From Tricholomella constricta (lineage: Eukaryota > Basidiomycota > Agaricomycetes > Agaricales > Lyophyllaceae), in NCBI GenBank assembly GCA_013368375.1, contig JAACJP010000052.1:124001-188000 (forward strand): a stretch of 64,000 nucleotides of DNA. The letters are read 5' to 3'. The position numbers and the translations under genes are program-made. Below the pieces are notes generated by a model that saw only the letters and a list, made by a program, of their open reading frames with translations, was not told the origin of the DNA and searched no databases. Position 1 is the first letter of the stretch. Every line of letters starts with the position of its first letter. Shown here piece by piece: positions 42,534 through 54,202 of the stretch.

Positions 42534-45073
42534 ATGCCACCAAAGAAAGCAGCCCCCGAAAAGAAGACTCTTCTCGGCAGGCCAGGCAACAATCTCAAGA
42601 TTGGCATCGTAGGTTTGTTCTTGCAAAAATGTCAAGCTTTCATCCATTAATGCGTAATCGTTACTACAGGCCTCCCCAATGTCGGAAAATCATCCTTCTT
42701 CAACGCTCTCTCCGAAACCGGTACGTGATTTATCATCGATCTCGCTTTGTTTTTCGTTGACAGTTGCTCCGGCAATTTAGACCTCGGAAAAGCGGCCAAC
42801 TTTCCATACGCCACGATAAATCCGGAAGAGGCCCGTATACCTGTACCAGACGCGCGTTTTGACTGGCTGTACGAGACGTATAAGCCTGGCTCGCGCGTTC
42901 CAGCATTCCTTACGTGCATCGACATCGCCGGCCTCACAGCCGTAAGCCGCCCCTCGTTCCCTATCCGTGCTTCGCCTTCTCAAGCCCTTGTGTAGGGTGC
43001 ATCCACTGGTGCGGGTCTTGGTAATGCCTTCCTGTCCCACGTGCGTGCCGTCGATGGTATCTTTCAAATGGTCCGTGCCTTCGACGACGCCGAGGTCATC
43101 CACGTCGAGGGCGACGTCGATCCTCTGCGTGATATGGAGATCATTCACACCGAATTAAGACTTAAGGATATTGAGTGGGTGGAGAAGGCACTTGACAACT
43201 TGAAGAAGGCTGGACGTTCCCTCGGGAGCAACAGTCTTGCGGACAAGGCGAAGAAGGAGGAAATTGTAAGTTGGGCGGTGGTATCTTTCGAATCGAATCT
43301 CATCCTGCTCCAAAAGGCCATCGTAGAAAAGGTCTTGAAGGTCCTCACCGTCGAGAACAAGGATATTCGCAAGGCGGAATGGAATAACAAAGAGGTGGGT
43401 GTCTTTACTTTTCCCTCACTCTTCTTTTTTTTTTGGGATGAAAAAGAGCACAGTGCTCGATAACCCAGCTCGTCGAGGAGAGAGTAACGCCCCATTATTC
43501 CACTGAGATCAAGTAGTTATTCTGATTTTATGTTCTTATCATCTCATTATCGATATCCTTTTGGTACGGTTACTGACTTTCTTGCTCCTTTCCAGGTGAT
43601 TATATTCTCAAGTTACTCATTCTCGGTTCCAATTACTTTCTGTTGTTATGTGATGAAAAAGAGCATACTGCTCGATAACCCAGCTCGTCGAGGAGGGAGT
43701 AACGCCCCAGCATTCCTTTGAGATCATTCTTCTTTCTGACCACTCCATAATTTCTCTTCCTTTCGAATCATTTTGAACTTGACACTGACTTGTCCTTTGC
43801 TCAGGTGAATGTCTCCCTTCAAAGCTCAGTTCTTCAATTTCCTTTTTTCGTGATGAAAAAGAGCAACTTTGCTCGATAACCCAGCTCGTCGAGGAGGGAG
43901 TAACGCCCCAATATACCTTTGAGATCAATGTGTTTTGCTGACCCCCGTTTACTTTCTTCTACTTTTTCTTCAAAACCTTTTTCCGACCTTACTGATTGAT
44001 TTTACTCTTTTTTAACAGGTAAATTATATTCTTTTTGTCGGCAGTACCACAGCGCGCCATCTTTTTTTGAGTACACGCTTTCTTCACCTATACGATGATA
44101 AAGAGCTCGAAGCTCGACAACCCAGCTCGTCGAGACGGGAGTAACGCCCCACAATGTCTCTGAGAACAACCGTTTGTCTGATACATACATTTCGTCCCGT
44201 CCTTCCGTCCTCGCTCATACACGTTCACATCATTTTCTAACCCGCTGCCCTGCACCAAAGGTCGACGTTGTCAACAGTCTCTCCCTACTCACCGCGAAGC
44301 CTGTGACCTACCTCGTCAACCTTAGCGAGCGTGACTACATCCGGAAAAAGAACAAATGGTGCGCCTTCCTCTTTTGCTTCCCCAGTCTACTCCTTCGTAT
44401 ATGAGACTGTATACGTGACGGCATCGCTGACTGGTTACTGTTCACTATGCGTAGGCTCCCCAAGATCAAGGCCTGGATCGATGAACATAACCCTGGTGAC
44501 TCGCTCATTCCCTTCTCCGTCTCCCTCGAGGAGCGCCTCGTCATCATGTCCCCCGAGGAAAAAAAGGAGGAGGAGGCCAAGGTCGGAGCGACCAGTGCGC
44601 TCGGCAAGATCACACAGGCCGGATACCGCAGTCTTGACGTACGTCCCCTTCCTCGTCTTATTGTGTGCTGCGCACGCCGATACTTGTCGCCTCGTTTAGC
44701 TCATCCGCTACTTCACGTGTGGCCCTCAAGAGGTGCGCGCCTGGACGATCAGGCGTGGAACGAAAGCACCGCAGGCCGCTGGTGTAATTCAGTATGTCTT
44801 CTTCACGTATCGCGTGTAGCTGGGATTGAAAAGGCGTCGTAGTTCGGACTTCGAGAACAAGTTTGTGTGCGGTGAGATCATGTCATATGAGGATCTCAAG
44901 GAGCATGGGAGCGAAGCGGCTGTGAAGGCAGCTGGGAAGCTAAGGCAACAGGGCAAGCCCTATGAAAGTGCGTCGTCTGTGTCTTTTCCTTGAATAGGAT
45001 GTCCGTGTTGATGTATGGTTGGTTCATTGCAGTGATTGATGGTGACATTGCATACTGGAAGGCTGGCGGTTGA
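42534..45073 (+). CDS. OLA1: Obg-like ATPase 1 (YchF family)
   Basis: Ten exons: 42534-42612, 42670-42720, 42781-42941, 42996-43265, 43317-43394, 44261-44358, 44455-44638, 44700-44791, 44843-44967, 45033-45073. They give 392 residues, the usual family length. Seen: IGIV joined to [14 protein letters not shown] (P-loop), [25 protein letters not shown] (G3), [15 protein letters not shown] (family signature), LVNLSE at the G4 position (NxxE rather than NKxD, the change that gives ATP preference), then the TGS-like C-terminal domain ([32 protein letters not shown]) and end [13 protein letters not shown]. Cytosolic housekeeping ATPase linked to translation and stress. Its fifth intron, 866 nt, is unusual and described separately. 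Confidence 0.95.
43433..43510 (+). ncRNA. Structured intronic repeat 1 (C/D-box-like RNA candidate)
   Basis: C-like box GGGATGA (43435-43441) and D-like CTGA (43503-43506). Between them are hairpin GAGC-acagt-GCTC, then the shared core with CTCGA/TCGAG pairing and GTAACGCCCC. Confidence 0.4.
43649..43726 (+). ncRNA. Structured intronic repeat 2 (C/D-box-like RNA candidate)
   Basis: GTGATGA (43650-43656) matches the C-box consensus; the D-box position reads TTGA (43718-43721). Hairpin GAGC-atact-GCTC and the common core are kept. Confidence 0.4.
43849..43927 (+). ncRNA. Structured intronic repeat 3 (C/D-box-like RNA candidate)
   Basis: GTGATGA (43850-43856), hairpin GAGC-aacttt-GCTC, common core, TTGA at 43919-43922. 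Confidence 0.4.
44091..44168 (+). ncRNA. Structured intronic repeat 4 (C/D-box-like RNA candidate)
   Basis: CGATGA (44093-44098), hairpin GAGCT-cga-AGCTC (one pair longer, loop different), common core with small changes, CTGA at 44160-44163. Confidence 0.4.
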
Positions 45074-45544
45074 GGACTGTGATCAGGTAACTGTTTATAT
45101 AACAGGAAACAAACCGATATGCTCAGTGTACACGTACATGTATGGAGAAGGTGGAAGGCGATATTCCAGAATAGGCCCTGAATGTGGAGCTGAATGTGGA
45201 GTCGGCTGAATATCATGTTGCCCAGTGATTCCTGTCATTCTATCGTGCAATGATCGGAGTTCATCTGTAGCATCTCCTGCCCCAGTATGTCCTCGTCAAA
45301 CTCCACGGTGTGCGGGCCACGCAAGGGAAAGGACTTAAATTCTTCAATCAACATGACGGGTCACTGAGGATGGAAAAATGGGGCACTATTGTTTTACATA
45401 GGAAAGAATATTGAGATTTAATATAAATGTACGAAATCAAAAATGAAATCGAGGAGTTGGGTAGACTCTAAGCATTACATTTGGTGATTACAACAGAAGA
45501 CTGTTCAAGTCGACTCATGATCAGTCCCGCGCACTCCAAGTTTT
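45074..45544. other. Intergenic between OLA1 and X1
   Basis: 3' flanks of two convergent genes; a stretch around 45360-45480 matches 56072-56220 downstream of X2, marking the edge of the X duplication. Confidence 0.5.
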
Positions 45545-47059
45545 TCAAAAATTTTCTTCGGTATAGTCGGTGAATGCATCTTCATTGTCGGTGAGTGCAT
45601 CCTCATCAGGTGGTTTGATAGTTTCTAAGGCCATCTCAGGTAATGTCCTGAGATCCAACACCATCCATCAGCTCAAGTCCGTAGTAACTTGAATGCGTGA
45701 CTCACTTGATGTTAATTCCAGAGCGTCCGACAGCTTTTGAGGTGACCTTGCTCCACCAAGAAATGTTCACTTTTGGGACTTTGAGTTCGTAGCTATCCGA
45801 GAAGCTATTAGAGGCCAGTGATATCCACGCATAGACAGCAAGTATTGGATGCTGGGTGATTGCGGAGATGAACAATGTAGTGTTGTGGATGCCCTGCTGA
45901 TCACCGGCGCCGGCGACAGTCTTTCTGTACAAAAGATATACCAAGGAGCCGTTGGACAAAATGGCATAACTAACGTTGTGGTGTACTAATTGGCACCAAA
46001 CCTGAAATCCAATGTGAGTTTAACTTTGTCATAAAAGCCATACATGTCACATACCTGTGTAAGTATCCGGTCTGCTGACGTTAATGTTCTACACATAGCA
46101 CGGGATTTTGGCCAGATAAATTGGGTGGCGTAACCATGAACATTTTTCATGTCCCGAGAAAATGGACCTGCGACGTTGTTTAACGTCGTTGGCAGCAGAG
46201 CAGCTTCTGTTTTCATCTCGATTAACAGGCGTGAGATTATCTTCACCACCGTTGCATCTGCGGGGCCAGTGGGCTTGCTGACAAGCTCCCAAAGTGCAAT
46301 ATCTGTTATGTGCGTAGCGCCTTTCATCGAAGACACGAAAAAAGGAAATGTTTCTTTGAACTCCTCTGTCTCTGAGTATGTCATTATGTCAATTGAAGAC
46401 TTGAGATTTGTAACCTTCGAAGCACCCTTTGCCTTCGCATAACGCAGGACCGTTATGGCCGTGTTTAGGAACGTCGTCCGAAAGATGACCTCGCTATCCT
46501 TTTCGGTAATCGTGGCAAGGGGTAGATTTAATGAACTGTGTTGTGGAAGAATACTGGCTGCGAATGGACCTTTACGATCCATGGCGAGCCCTTGCAGCTG
46601 CTTTTCCACCAATGTTACAAGCTGATCCACCAAATTCGGCACAGCAACGATTTGTCGAAGTTTTGGTCCTGAAAACGGCTTCTCTTTGTTGTTTGGGCTG
46701 GATTTCAAGACGTTGGTCGTGCCTTTGCTAACTGCAATCAACAGCGGAGACTTGCGAGGCTTCTCTTTAAGTGCTTGCATGACCGTGATGATGCCTCCTG
46801 GCTCAAGGTGAAGAGGGTCCAATCCTGAAGGAGTCGAAGTGTGTGCGACTGTGGTTTCCTTCACAGAGGCACTGGGTGGCTCATCGTGACGATAGCTAGT
46901 GACCCGAACACCATCTACGGGAGCATGGCTGGAAGACTCGTTTACATCAGAATTCTGGGAAGGGTGACGAGGACGACCTCCCGATGTTTGATCAGTAGCG
47001 TTTGCAACAGTCTTGATCGGTTTTTTCCTTTCACTGCGTCGAAGAGGTTTGGGATCCAT
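45545..47059 (-). CDS. X1: uncharacterised protein with a possible PD-(D/E)xK nuclease-like core
   Basis: Three exons (47059-46055, 46001-45706, 45647-45545) give 467 residues. The N-terminus is basic and Ser/Pro-rich (DPKPLRRSERKKPIK), likely disordered and perhaps nuclear. The middle is LRQIVAVPNLVDQLVTLVEKQ. The core contains RLLIEMKTEAALL (E-x-K), GYATQFIWP, then VWCQLVHHNVSYAILSNGSLVYLLYR and ILAVYAWISLASN. E-x-K followed by a Q-containing helix and a YxxLSNG strand resembles the restriction-endonuclease fold of fungal nuclease-kinase proteins, but a clear catalytic Asp is not identified. The end is acidic. Head-to-head with K1 (342 bp apart); near-duplicate of X2. Function unknown. Confidence 0.65.
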
Positions 47060-47401
47060 CGTAAGGCAAGTGGTTTGGTATTGGAAAGTATCAGCAGGGT
47101 AGTCGGGTATTTATATTCGAATTCAGTCCACGCACGTTGGCCACAGCGGTGAACGCTGGCGAGTTCTCACATGTGGCAAACAAGAAAACAGGGTCCTGGG
47201 TAACAAAAGGACTAGTCAGAAAATCTGATGATGTCGAACGAGCCATCAACGTAGTAGCCAATATGTAGTGGTATGAAAAATGAGAAATGACAGCAAGAAA
47301 GACTAGAAAAGAATGGGGATATCAGCCCATCACTCAATAACTTATTTAAAGCGTTCTCATTTCATACTCGCCCATTACAATTTTCATTCACGTCCCCCTC
47401 C
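47060..47401. promoter_or_regulatory. Bidirectional promoter between X1 and K1
   Basis: 342 bp between divergent starts. TATA-like TATTTATATT at 47108-47117 faces X1; TATTTAAA at 47343-47350 faces K1, 52 bp before its ATG. The X2/K5 pair has the same two elements, so co-regulation is plausible. Confidence 0.55.
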
Positions 47402-48507
47402 ATGTCTAGCAGCATCACTTTCCAGGAGAATACGCCTTACGGCCCCATCACTCTATCCGTTTGGGATGACAAGTATGCAGTTCAGGCTCCTATCGTCTTA
47501 GAAGATGCAACAATTTTGAAGGGACTTGAAGAAGGCAGCAATGGCAAGTTCATCTACGAGGCAAAAATGAAGTTTGTCAACGATGCCGCCGGTGAGGCAG
47601 CAAAAACGACCATTGTCAAGTTCAGCAGTGACTGTGATGGGATGAGGGTTATGGAACGCGAAGCGAAATTCTACGTGGACCATCTCAAGGCGACGTATGG
47701 CAACGGCGTTCCCGAATTCTACGGCCTCTATAAAGGAGAATGTATCGAGACGGATGACGATGACACCCCAACCACTGTGAACTGCGCATGTCTTGTCCTC
47801 CAACGTTGCGGAGAACCTCTTGGTATCACCAACTTCAGGGAACTAGAGAATGACCGGCCATTCAGGTTAGTTTGGTTAGCCATTTTGACGCCGTTTATGT
47901 TGCTTACGGAGGATAACAAAGGCAAAAGCTCGTTAAGCTCTTTGAGAGATTGCACATCCAGCTGGACATCTGGCACCGCGACTTGTATCCTGTTGACGTC
48001 TTGAACATGGACGGCGAGCCTTTCATCATTGATTTTTCCGATGCAGAAACCCATACATGCGAACTTTCTGTTGCCCTCGAGGAAGGCGAGGTGGAGCCAT
48101 TGTCAAGCCTGATTCCTTGCCCAGAGCTTTCAGCATTTCTGAGAGCCCTCGAAACCTGGTGGCTTCCCAGTACGTCGTTCTACAAACTCATTACCAATAT
48201 AATCTGATTAGAACACCTCCTGCCTTTAGTTGCAACGATGTGGCATGGTGGCCTCTTTGTCGAAAATGACAAGGTCACTAGTGCAGCCTATATTTTCAAG
48301 CGGATAAGCCGTAAGGGTGTTCTCAAGGAGGAGGGATTGTCAGACGAAGATATTTGGAACGAGGCCGTCGTTGCTTGGAAGACGATACGTTCCCACTGGG
48401 CCAAGTATCACCCAGGAAAGAAGATTCGTACTTTAGGAATCACGAACTATGAGGAGTACTTGGCACAGAAAGACGACAGGAAAAATGCACCGGCCAAAGC
48501 TGGGTAG
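47402..48507 (+). CDS. Kinase-like protein K1
   Basis: Exons 47402-47865, 47922-48169, 48230-48507 give 329 residues. It is a small protein-kinase/aminoglycoside-phosphotransferase-like fold: IVKF (ATP-binding Lys), MEREAKFYVDHL (helix-C Glu), CLVLQRCGEPLG (hinge), IWHRDLYPVDVLN (catalytic loop with HRD and Asn), FIIDFSDA (DFG variant). A C-terminal helical part with WHGGLFVENDKVTSAAYIF and WNEAVVAWKTIRSHWAKYHP follows. Family seen mainly in mushrooms. No signal peptide. The acceptor at 47921 was chosen because it keeps RQKLVKLFERLH in frame and matches K2, K3 and K5. Substrate unknown; head-to-head with X1. Confidence 0.8.
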
Positions 48508-49013
48508 TACTCTCTCTGTTCAGATCGACCTACCAGAAATATAATATTCATAGGCTTGTGTACGCCTAGTTGAGACTGTCAATATACCCCTTGTTAGCAT
48601 CCTGCTTTAACTAAGAGTTGAATGGTGTCTTGCGCGTTTTCGATCGTGGGAGGTCAGCCCTCTTCTATCAGAAGATCACGATTGTTGCTTGTCGACTACT
48701 TATAAGTTCACGGCAGCTCGATTTCTAGAGCGCTTGCCGCGACTTGCGTGGCCAAGAGCCAAGAGGATGAAGCGCCCCAAGATGAATTGTTCTACAGCCG
48801 CGGCGTGGCGTATGTATGAGAGGACAATTGATTTGGAATCCAAAGACACACACATGCATGCGACAAATGACTGCAGTATAAACGCAAGCGCGTGCAACGC
48901 AAATCGCTCCTAACGCACACGTAGAGAGTACGGTAAGCAACACAGATCCCATAGACGTAAGTACATACAACAAGAGGCAGTACAAGAGTCATCGTCGCAT
49001 TCAGAATTATTGC

Positions 49014-49759
49014 CTCCCCACGCCCCACTCGGGATCACGATTACGAACACGGTCGCCGTGCACAGGCCGTTCGCGCCTGTCCCACCGCCGCCGGTTTGCG
49101 CACGTCCCTTGTCGTATAGCAGAGACCTGGCGGGGGAAAGCGCACGAGACGCTGAGTGATCGATGTGGCACGGAGAGTGGGAGCGTGGCCTTTCCCATCC
49201 AGCCCTTTTGCGTTCTCGTGGTGGGCGCGGCGTCCCCCATCTCGACCAGGACCATCCCCGCGGACGAATCGGTTGTGCTTCTTCCTAGCCCGCTTCTCTT
49301 CATGCCGGGTTTCTTTCCATTGACGCTTTTGTCCTTTTTCGATGGATTTGGTGATGGGGTCCGTGATGAGTTTGGCGGGCTGGCTGGCACCTGCGCCTCC
49401 GGCAGTGGGACTAGTCACTGGTGCTGCCGTCTTCTTAGTAGGCTCGAATTCCCTGGGAGTAGGTGTCAGTGCAATATGAGGTGTGGGTGGATTGGAGCGC
49501 ACGGATCACGGTGACGGCAGGGGGTTGGCTTCGAGTGTTTTGACTTCACCGATTTCTTCGTCGCGCTTGTGGATCTGGGCTTGGTCACGGTTGTACCAGT
49601 GGATGCCTTGTCCTTCTGCTAACGGCCCGTGGGGGCGTTAATTCTGTGGCCGAGGTAGTTCTGTGGGGGTGAGGGCGGACTTGGGAAGAACGCACCTCGC
49701 GGTCTTTGTCGGCAGAGACGGAGGCCCACGCGGGTGCCGCCTCGGACAGGCTTCAACAT
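49014..49759 (-). pseudogene. M1: decayed MMTAG2-type (kinase phosphorylation domain) gene copy
   Basis: Matches the better-preserved copy at 60800-59946. The start reads MLKPVRGGTR but bases encoding GGQAEFKW are missing, which shifts the frame before the first intron. The NYLGHS exon is recognisable only in part around 49660-49560. The tail is Arg-rich (49390-49000) with frame changes. Not expected to make the family protein. Confidence 0.65.
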
Positions 49760-49799
49760 GCTGGTGGGCTTCACACACAAAGCCGACACGAATCATGAT

Positions 49800-50217
49800 G
49801 ATACGACTAAGACTATGAGCCTCCTCTCGTCAAGATATCTGGCTTCTCCCCAACTGAATCCTCGTTGTCCTTCTCCCGGTTGTTGAGAGCCGTGGTGCAC
49901 TTGTTGCGACGGCCAAGGGTGTTGAGTTCGAGGACTCGGGGACGGGCGAACGAAGGCGACCAGGTAAGGTTTTGTGAGGATGGCTTCTGCGGACCTCGTC
50001 GTTCTCGGATTTGTAGTAGTCGTTGTGACGAGCACGTTTTCACCCCTGCTTGCGGTCATGATACTGTTTCTTTGGCAGGCTTGCTCGCTGTGAGGTGGGT
50101 ACATGGTGTCCAGGGTGTTCTGGTAGACTGTGGCGTGAAGTCTGGCGTGACGCGGGTGTCCTTGTAGTCGAGGGCACCTGTTCTTGCGCCAAATGGTAGT
50201 CGTATTCGCACATTAGA
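49800..50217 (-). pseudogene. C1: segment resembling the C-terminus of the retroelement polyprotein
   Basis: Minus-strand pieces CEYDYHL, DYKDTR and YQNTLDTMY parallel the polyprotein tail (YKMCEFD, SYKDPRYAKL, FNDRVFQNTLHAVY). Frames are broken. Either a remnant of a related element or a host gene family that the element also carries. Confidence 0.5.
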
Positions 50218-50311
50218 ATGAGTGCATAAGAAAATCGTGATTGCCGAGTTGCACAATGCACTTACCGTCGACCGTTCACTTCATACTCCCCCATCACAAA
50301 TTTCCCCCTCC

Positions 50312-51407
50312 ATGTCTAGCAGCATCACTTTCCAGGAGGACGAGCCCTACACCCCCATCACTCTTTCTATTTGGGACGACAAGTATGCAATTCGAGCTCC
50401 TATCGTCCTAGAAGATGCAACAATTTTGGAGAATCGCGGCAGTGGCATCATCTACAAGGCAAAAATGAAGTATGTCGATGATGCCGCCGGTCAGGCAGCC
50501 CCAGAGACGACTATTGTCAAGTTCAGCAGCAACCATGATAGGATGATGAGAATGGAGGATGAAGCGAGATTCTACGTGGACCATCTTAGGACAACGTATG
50601 GTAACGGTGTCCCGACGTTCTACGGCCTCTACAAGGGAGACTATAGTAGGAAGGATCGCCGTGGCAACCTATACACTGGGAAGTGTGCCTGTCTCGTCCT
50701 CCAATATTGCGGGAAACCGCTTCGTATCGCGCTTTTCAAGCAACTAGAGAATGACCGGCCATTCAGGTGTGTCGCTATTGTCAACCATTGCCACGCCGTT
50801 CACGTTGCTAACGGAGGACCACAAAGGCATAAGCTTGTTAAGCTCATTGAGAGATTGCACATTGAGCTGGGCGTCTCGCACGGCGACTTCTACACTTCAG
50901 ATGTCCTGAACATGGACGGCAAACCTTTCATCGTCGATTTTTCCGATGCATGGATTCATAAATGCGACATTGAAGTTGCCATCGAGGAAGGCGAAATGAG
51001 GCCAAGGCCAAGCTTGCTTGCCTGTAAAGAGCTTAGAGGGTTTCTGAATTCCCTCCATACCTGGTGGCTTCCTGGTATGTGCTTTTGCAAAATTCTTGCT
51101 AATCTGATCAGAACACTTCCTGCCTTTAGATCATACGGTGTGGCATCGTGGCCTTTTTGTTGAAAATGACGACGTCTACAGTGCTGCGGAGATTTTCGAA
51201 CAAAGGAGCCGCAAGATTCACGAGGACAGAGCATGGACAGATGAAGATTTTTGGAACGAGGCCGTCGTTGCTTGGAAGACGATACATTCCCACTGGGCCA
51301 AGTATCATCCAGAAAACCCGACCATCCCTGATTTAGGCATCACGGACTATCAGGAGTACCTGGCACAGAAAGAGCAAGGTAAGAGTGCACCGGCCGAAAC
51401 TGGGTAG
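50312..51407 (+). CDS. Kinase-like protein K2
   Basis: Exons 50312-50766, 50827-51074, 51130-51407 give 326 residues. Same fold as K1. The catalytic loop reads VSHGDFYTSDVLN (HGD, as in aminoglycoside-phosphotransferase-like kinases) and FIVDFSDA. Lys (IVKF) and Glu (MEDEARFYVDHL) are present. Intron 1 has no in-frame stop and is a multiple of three, so unspliced message would still be read through. An upstream in-frame ATG exists at 50222, but the start at 50312 matches all other K genes. The 5' flank differs from K1: the TATA region is replaced by C-type sequence about 45 bp before the ATG. Confidence 0.8.
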
Positions 51408-51656
51408 TGCTCTCTGTTTACGTCGACAGCCTATCAGAGTAATGTCTTCATAAGCTTGTGTATGCCTAGTTGACACTGTCAATGTTAATGAATACCCGTT
51501 GTCTTGTTAGTGTTTTGACGAAGGACTGGATATGGTTGGCGGAGGTCAGTCCTCGATAAACTCGTGACGCACATGTGGGGTGTACGGTAAATGACATGGA
51601 CATAAGTACATACAACAAGAGGTTATACAGCCAAGTCATCGTCGTGTTCAGAATCA

Positions 51657-52461
51657 TTGCCTCCCCACGCCACGATCACGAAAACGGTCGCCGCCCGCAG
51701 GCCGTTCGCGCTGCGCATTCTCGTCCCACCGCCGCTGGTTCGCGTTCCCGGCAGCCTTCGTCGTGCGGACGTCTGCCCCCCTTGGCTCCTTCAGCCACGT
51801 CCGATCCACGTCCGGTCCTTGTCCTATGGCGGAGACCGGGCGCAGGGAAGCGCACGGAATGCTGAGTGATCGATGTGGCGCGGAGAGCGGGAGCGTGCTC
51901 TCTCCCATCAGGCCCTTTCGCATTTTCGTTTAGCGTGCGGCGTCCTCGAACTCGTCCAGTACCTGAATCTATCCCCGTGCACGGCCCCGGCGGTGCTCCT
52001 TCTCGCCCGCTTCCCCTCATGCCCGTCTTTCTTTTCTTCCGATGACGCTTGTTATTTTTCGAGGGCTTTTATATGGGTCCGTGATGGATGAGGCGGGCTG
52101 GCTGGCACCTGCGCCTCCGGCAGTGGCACTGCCCGCTGGTGCTGCTATTTTCTTGGCAGGCTCAAATAACTGGGGCGTAAGTGTCAGTGCGACATTGTGC
52201 ACAGAGCGACGGCAAGAGCGTTGGTTTCGAGTGTTTTGACTTCACCGATTTCTTCGTCGCGCTCGTGGATCTGCGCTTGGCTACGGTTGTACCAGTGGAT
52301 GCCTTGTCCTTCTGCTAACGGCCCGTGGGGGCGTTAGTTCTGTGGCCGAGGTAGTTCTGTGGGGGTGAGGGCGGACTGGGACCGGTAAGAACGCACCTCG
52401 CGGTCTTTGTCGGCAGAGACGGAGGCCCACGCGGGTGCCGCCTCGGACAGGCTCACAACAT
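51657..52461 (-). pseudogene. M2: decayed MMTAG2-type gene copy
   Basis: The start codon is followed by a TGA (ATG TTG TGA) and the same internal deletion as in M1. Arg/Ser-rich tail pieces remain at 52000-51660. Confidence 0.65.
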
Positions 52462-52519
52462 GCTGGTGGGCTTCAACTCAGACTGCACACGAAGCCGACA
52501 CGAATCATGACGATACGAC

Positions 52520-52982
52520 TAAGACTATGGGCCTCCTCTCGTCAAGATATCTGGTTTCTCCGACCCACCTAAATCCTTGCTGGCCTTCTTCCTGTTGTTG
52601 AGAGCTCAGGTGGTGTACTTCTTCCGAAGCTTGGAAGGTCCGGCCACGGGTGCTGAGTTTGAGGACCAAGAAACGAGCAGGTAAGGCTTTGTGAGGACGG
52701 CTTCTGCGGACCTCGTCGTTCTCGGATTCGTAGTAGTCACTGTGACGAGCACGTTTTCATCCCTGCTTGCGGTAATAATAATGTTTCTGTTGGCAGGTTT
52801 TCTCGCTGTCGGATACGTGCCGTTCTGGTAGATACGGTCGTTGAAGTTATTGTTGTCAAAGCCTAGGACCTCTGTGGCGTGAAGTCTGGCGTGATGCGGG
52901 CGCGGGTGTCTTTGTAGTCGACCGGGATGATGTCTTCCGGGATCTGGTTCTCGGGCCAAATGGTAGTCGTATTCGCACATTA
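52520..52982 (-). pseudogene. C2: retroelement-tail-like segment
   Basis: Contains CEYDYHLAREP and FNDRIYQN on the minus strand, with frame breaks. Directly abuts the K3 5' flank. Confidence 0.5.
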
Positions 52983-53086
52983 GAATGAGTGCATAAGAAA
53001 GTCTTGATTGCCGAGTTGCACAATCCACTTACCGTCGACCGTTCACTTCATACTCCCCCATCACAACTTTGATCTTGTCCCACTCC

Positions 53087-54202
53087 ATGTCGAGCAGCAT
53101 CACTTTCGAGAAGAATAACCCTTACGACCCCATCACTCTTTCTATCTGGGACGACAAGTACGCAGTTCAGGCTCCTATCGTCCTAGAAGATGCAACACTT
53201 TTGAAGGATTGCATGTTCATCTACAAGGCAAAAATGAAGTTTGTCAATGATGCCGCCGGTCAGGCAGCCCCAGAGACGACTATTGTCAAGTTCAGCAGTG
53301 GCGATCCTTGTCAGATGATGAAAATGGAAAAAGAAGCGAATTTCTACGTGGACCATCTTAGGACAACGTATGGTAACGGTGTCCCAACATTCTACGGCCT
53401 CTACAAGGGAGACTATAGTAGGAAGGATCGCCGTAGCAAGCTACACACTGGGAAATGCGCCTGTCTCGTCCTCCAATATTGCGGAGAACCGCTTGGTATC
53501 GCGATGTTCAAGGAACTAGAGAATGACCGGCCATTCAGGTGTGTCGTCCGTATTGTTAGTCATTGTTACGCCGTTTATGTTGCTTACGGAGGATAACAAA
53601 GGCAAAAGCTCGTTGAGCTCTTTGAGAGATTGCACATCCAGCTGGGCATCTGGCACCGCGACTTGTATCCTTATGACGTCCTGAACAAGGATGGCGAGCC
53701 TTTTATCATTGATTTTTCCATTGCATCGTTACATAAATGCGAAATTTCTGTTGCCATTGTGGAAGGCGAGGTGGAGCCCTCACCAAGGTTGATTCCTTGC
53801 CCAGAGTTTGCACGGTTTCTGAATGCCCTCGATACCTGGTGGCTTCCCAGTATGTGGTTCTACGAATTTTTTTTTGCCAATACTATAATCTGATCAAGAC
53901 ACCTCCTACCTTTAGCTGTAACGGTGTGGCATCGTGGCCTCTATGTCACAAATAACAGGGTCAAAAGTGCAGCCTATATTTTTGAGCGAATACGCCTTGA
54001 CAGGCGTCTCCGTGAGGACGGATTGACAGACGAAGATTTCTGGAATGAGGCCGTCGTTGCTTGGAAGACGATACGTTCTCACTGGGCCAAGTATCACCCA
54101 AAAGACTCGACCATCCCTGATTTAGGAATCACGGACTATGAGGAGTATTTGGGACAGAAAGACGATTCAGACGAGGATGATGCAGCGGCCGAGATTTGGT
54201 AG
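53087..54202 (+). CDS. Kinase-like protein K3
   Basis: Exons 53087-53538, 53602-53849, 53916-54202 give 328 residues. Motifs: IVKF, MEKEANFYVDHL, CLVLQYCGEPLG, IWHRDLYPYDVLN, FIIDFSIA. Very close to K5 (most differences are single substitutions). C-terminus acidic (DDSDEDDAAAEIW). All frames open. Confidence 0.8.

Larger units (their letters stand above)
43395..44260 (+). repeat. Tandem array of four intron-like units with zero-length exons inside OLA1
   Basis: The interval between exons NNKE and VDVVNS consists of four units: 43395-43595 (201 nt), 43596-43804 (209), 43805-44018 (214) and 44019-44260 (242). Each starts with a donor-like GTGGGT, GTGATT, GTGAAT or GTAAAT, contains one structured repeat, has a branch-point-like TACTGAC, CACTGAC, ACTGATTGA or TTCTAAC, and ends with pyrimidines and AG. 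Thus the three inner borders are AG|GT with no exon between. All other introns of this gene are about 50-100 nt. Confidence 0.75.

Noticed and set aside
43140..44200. Minus-strand frames with a repeated [13 protein letters not shown] peptide inside the OLA1 intron
   Set aside because: They are translations of the opposite strand of the four structured repeats; flanks share no coding pattern, and the stem-keeping changes suit RNA better than protein.
48725..49028. Cys-rich minus-strand frames between K1 and M1
   Set aside because: No family match, not kept open in the duplicated units at 54.4 and 59.8 kb.
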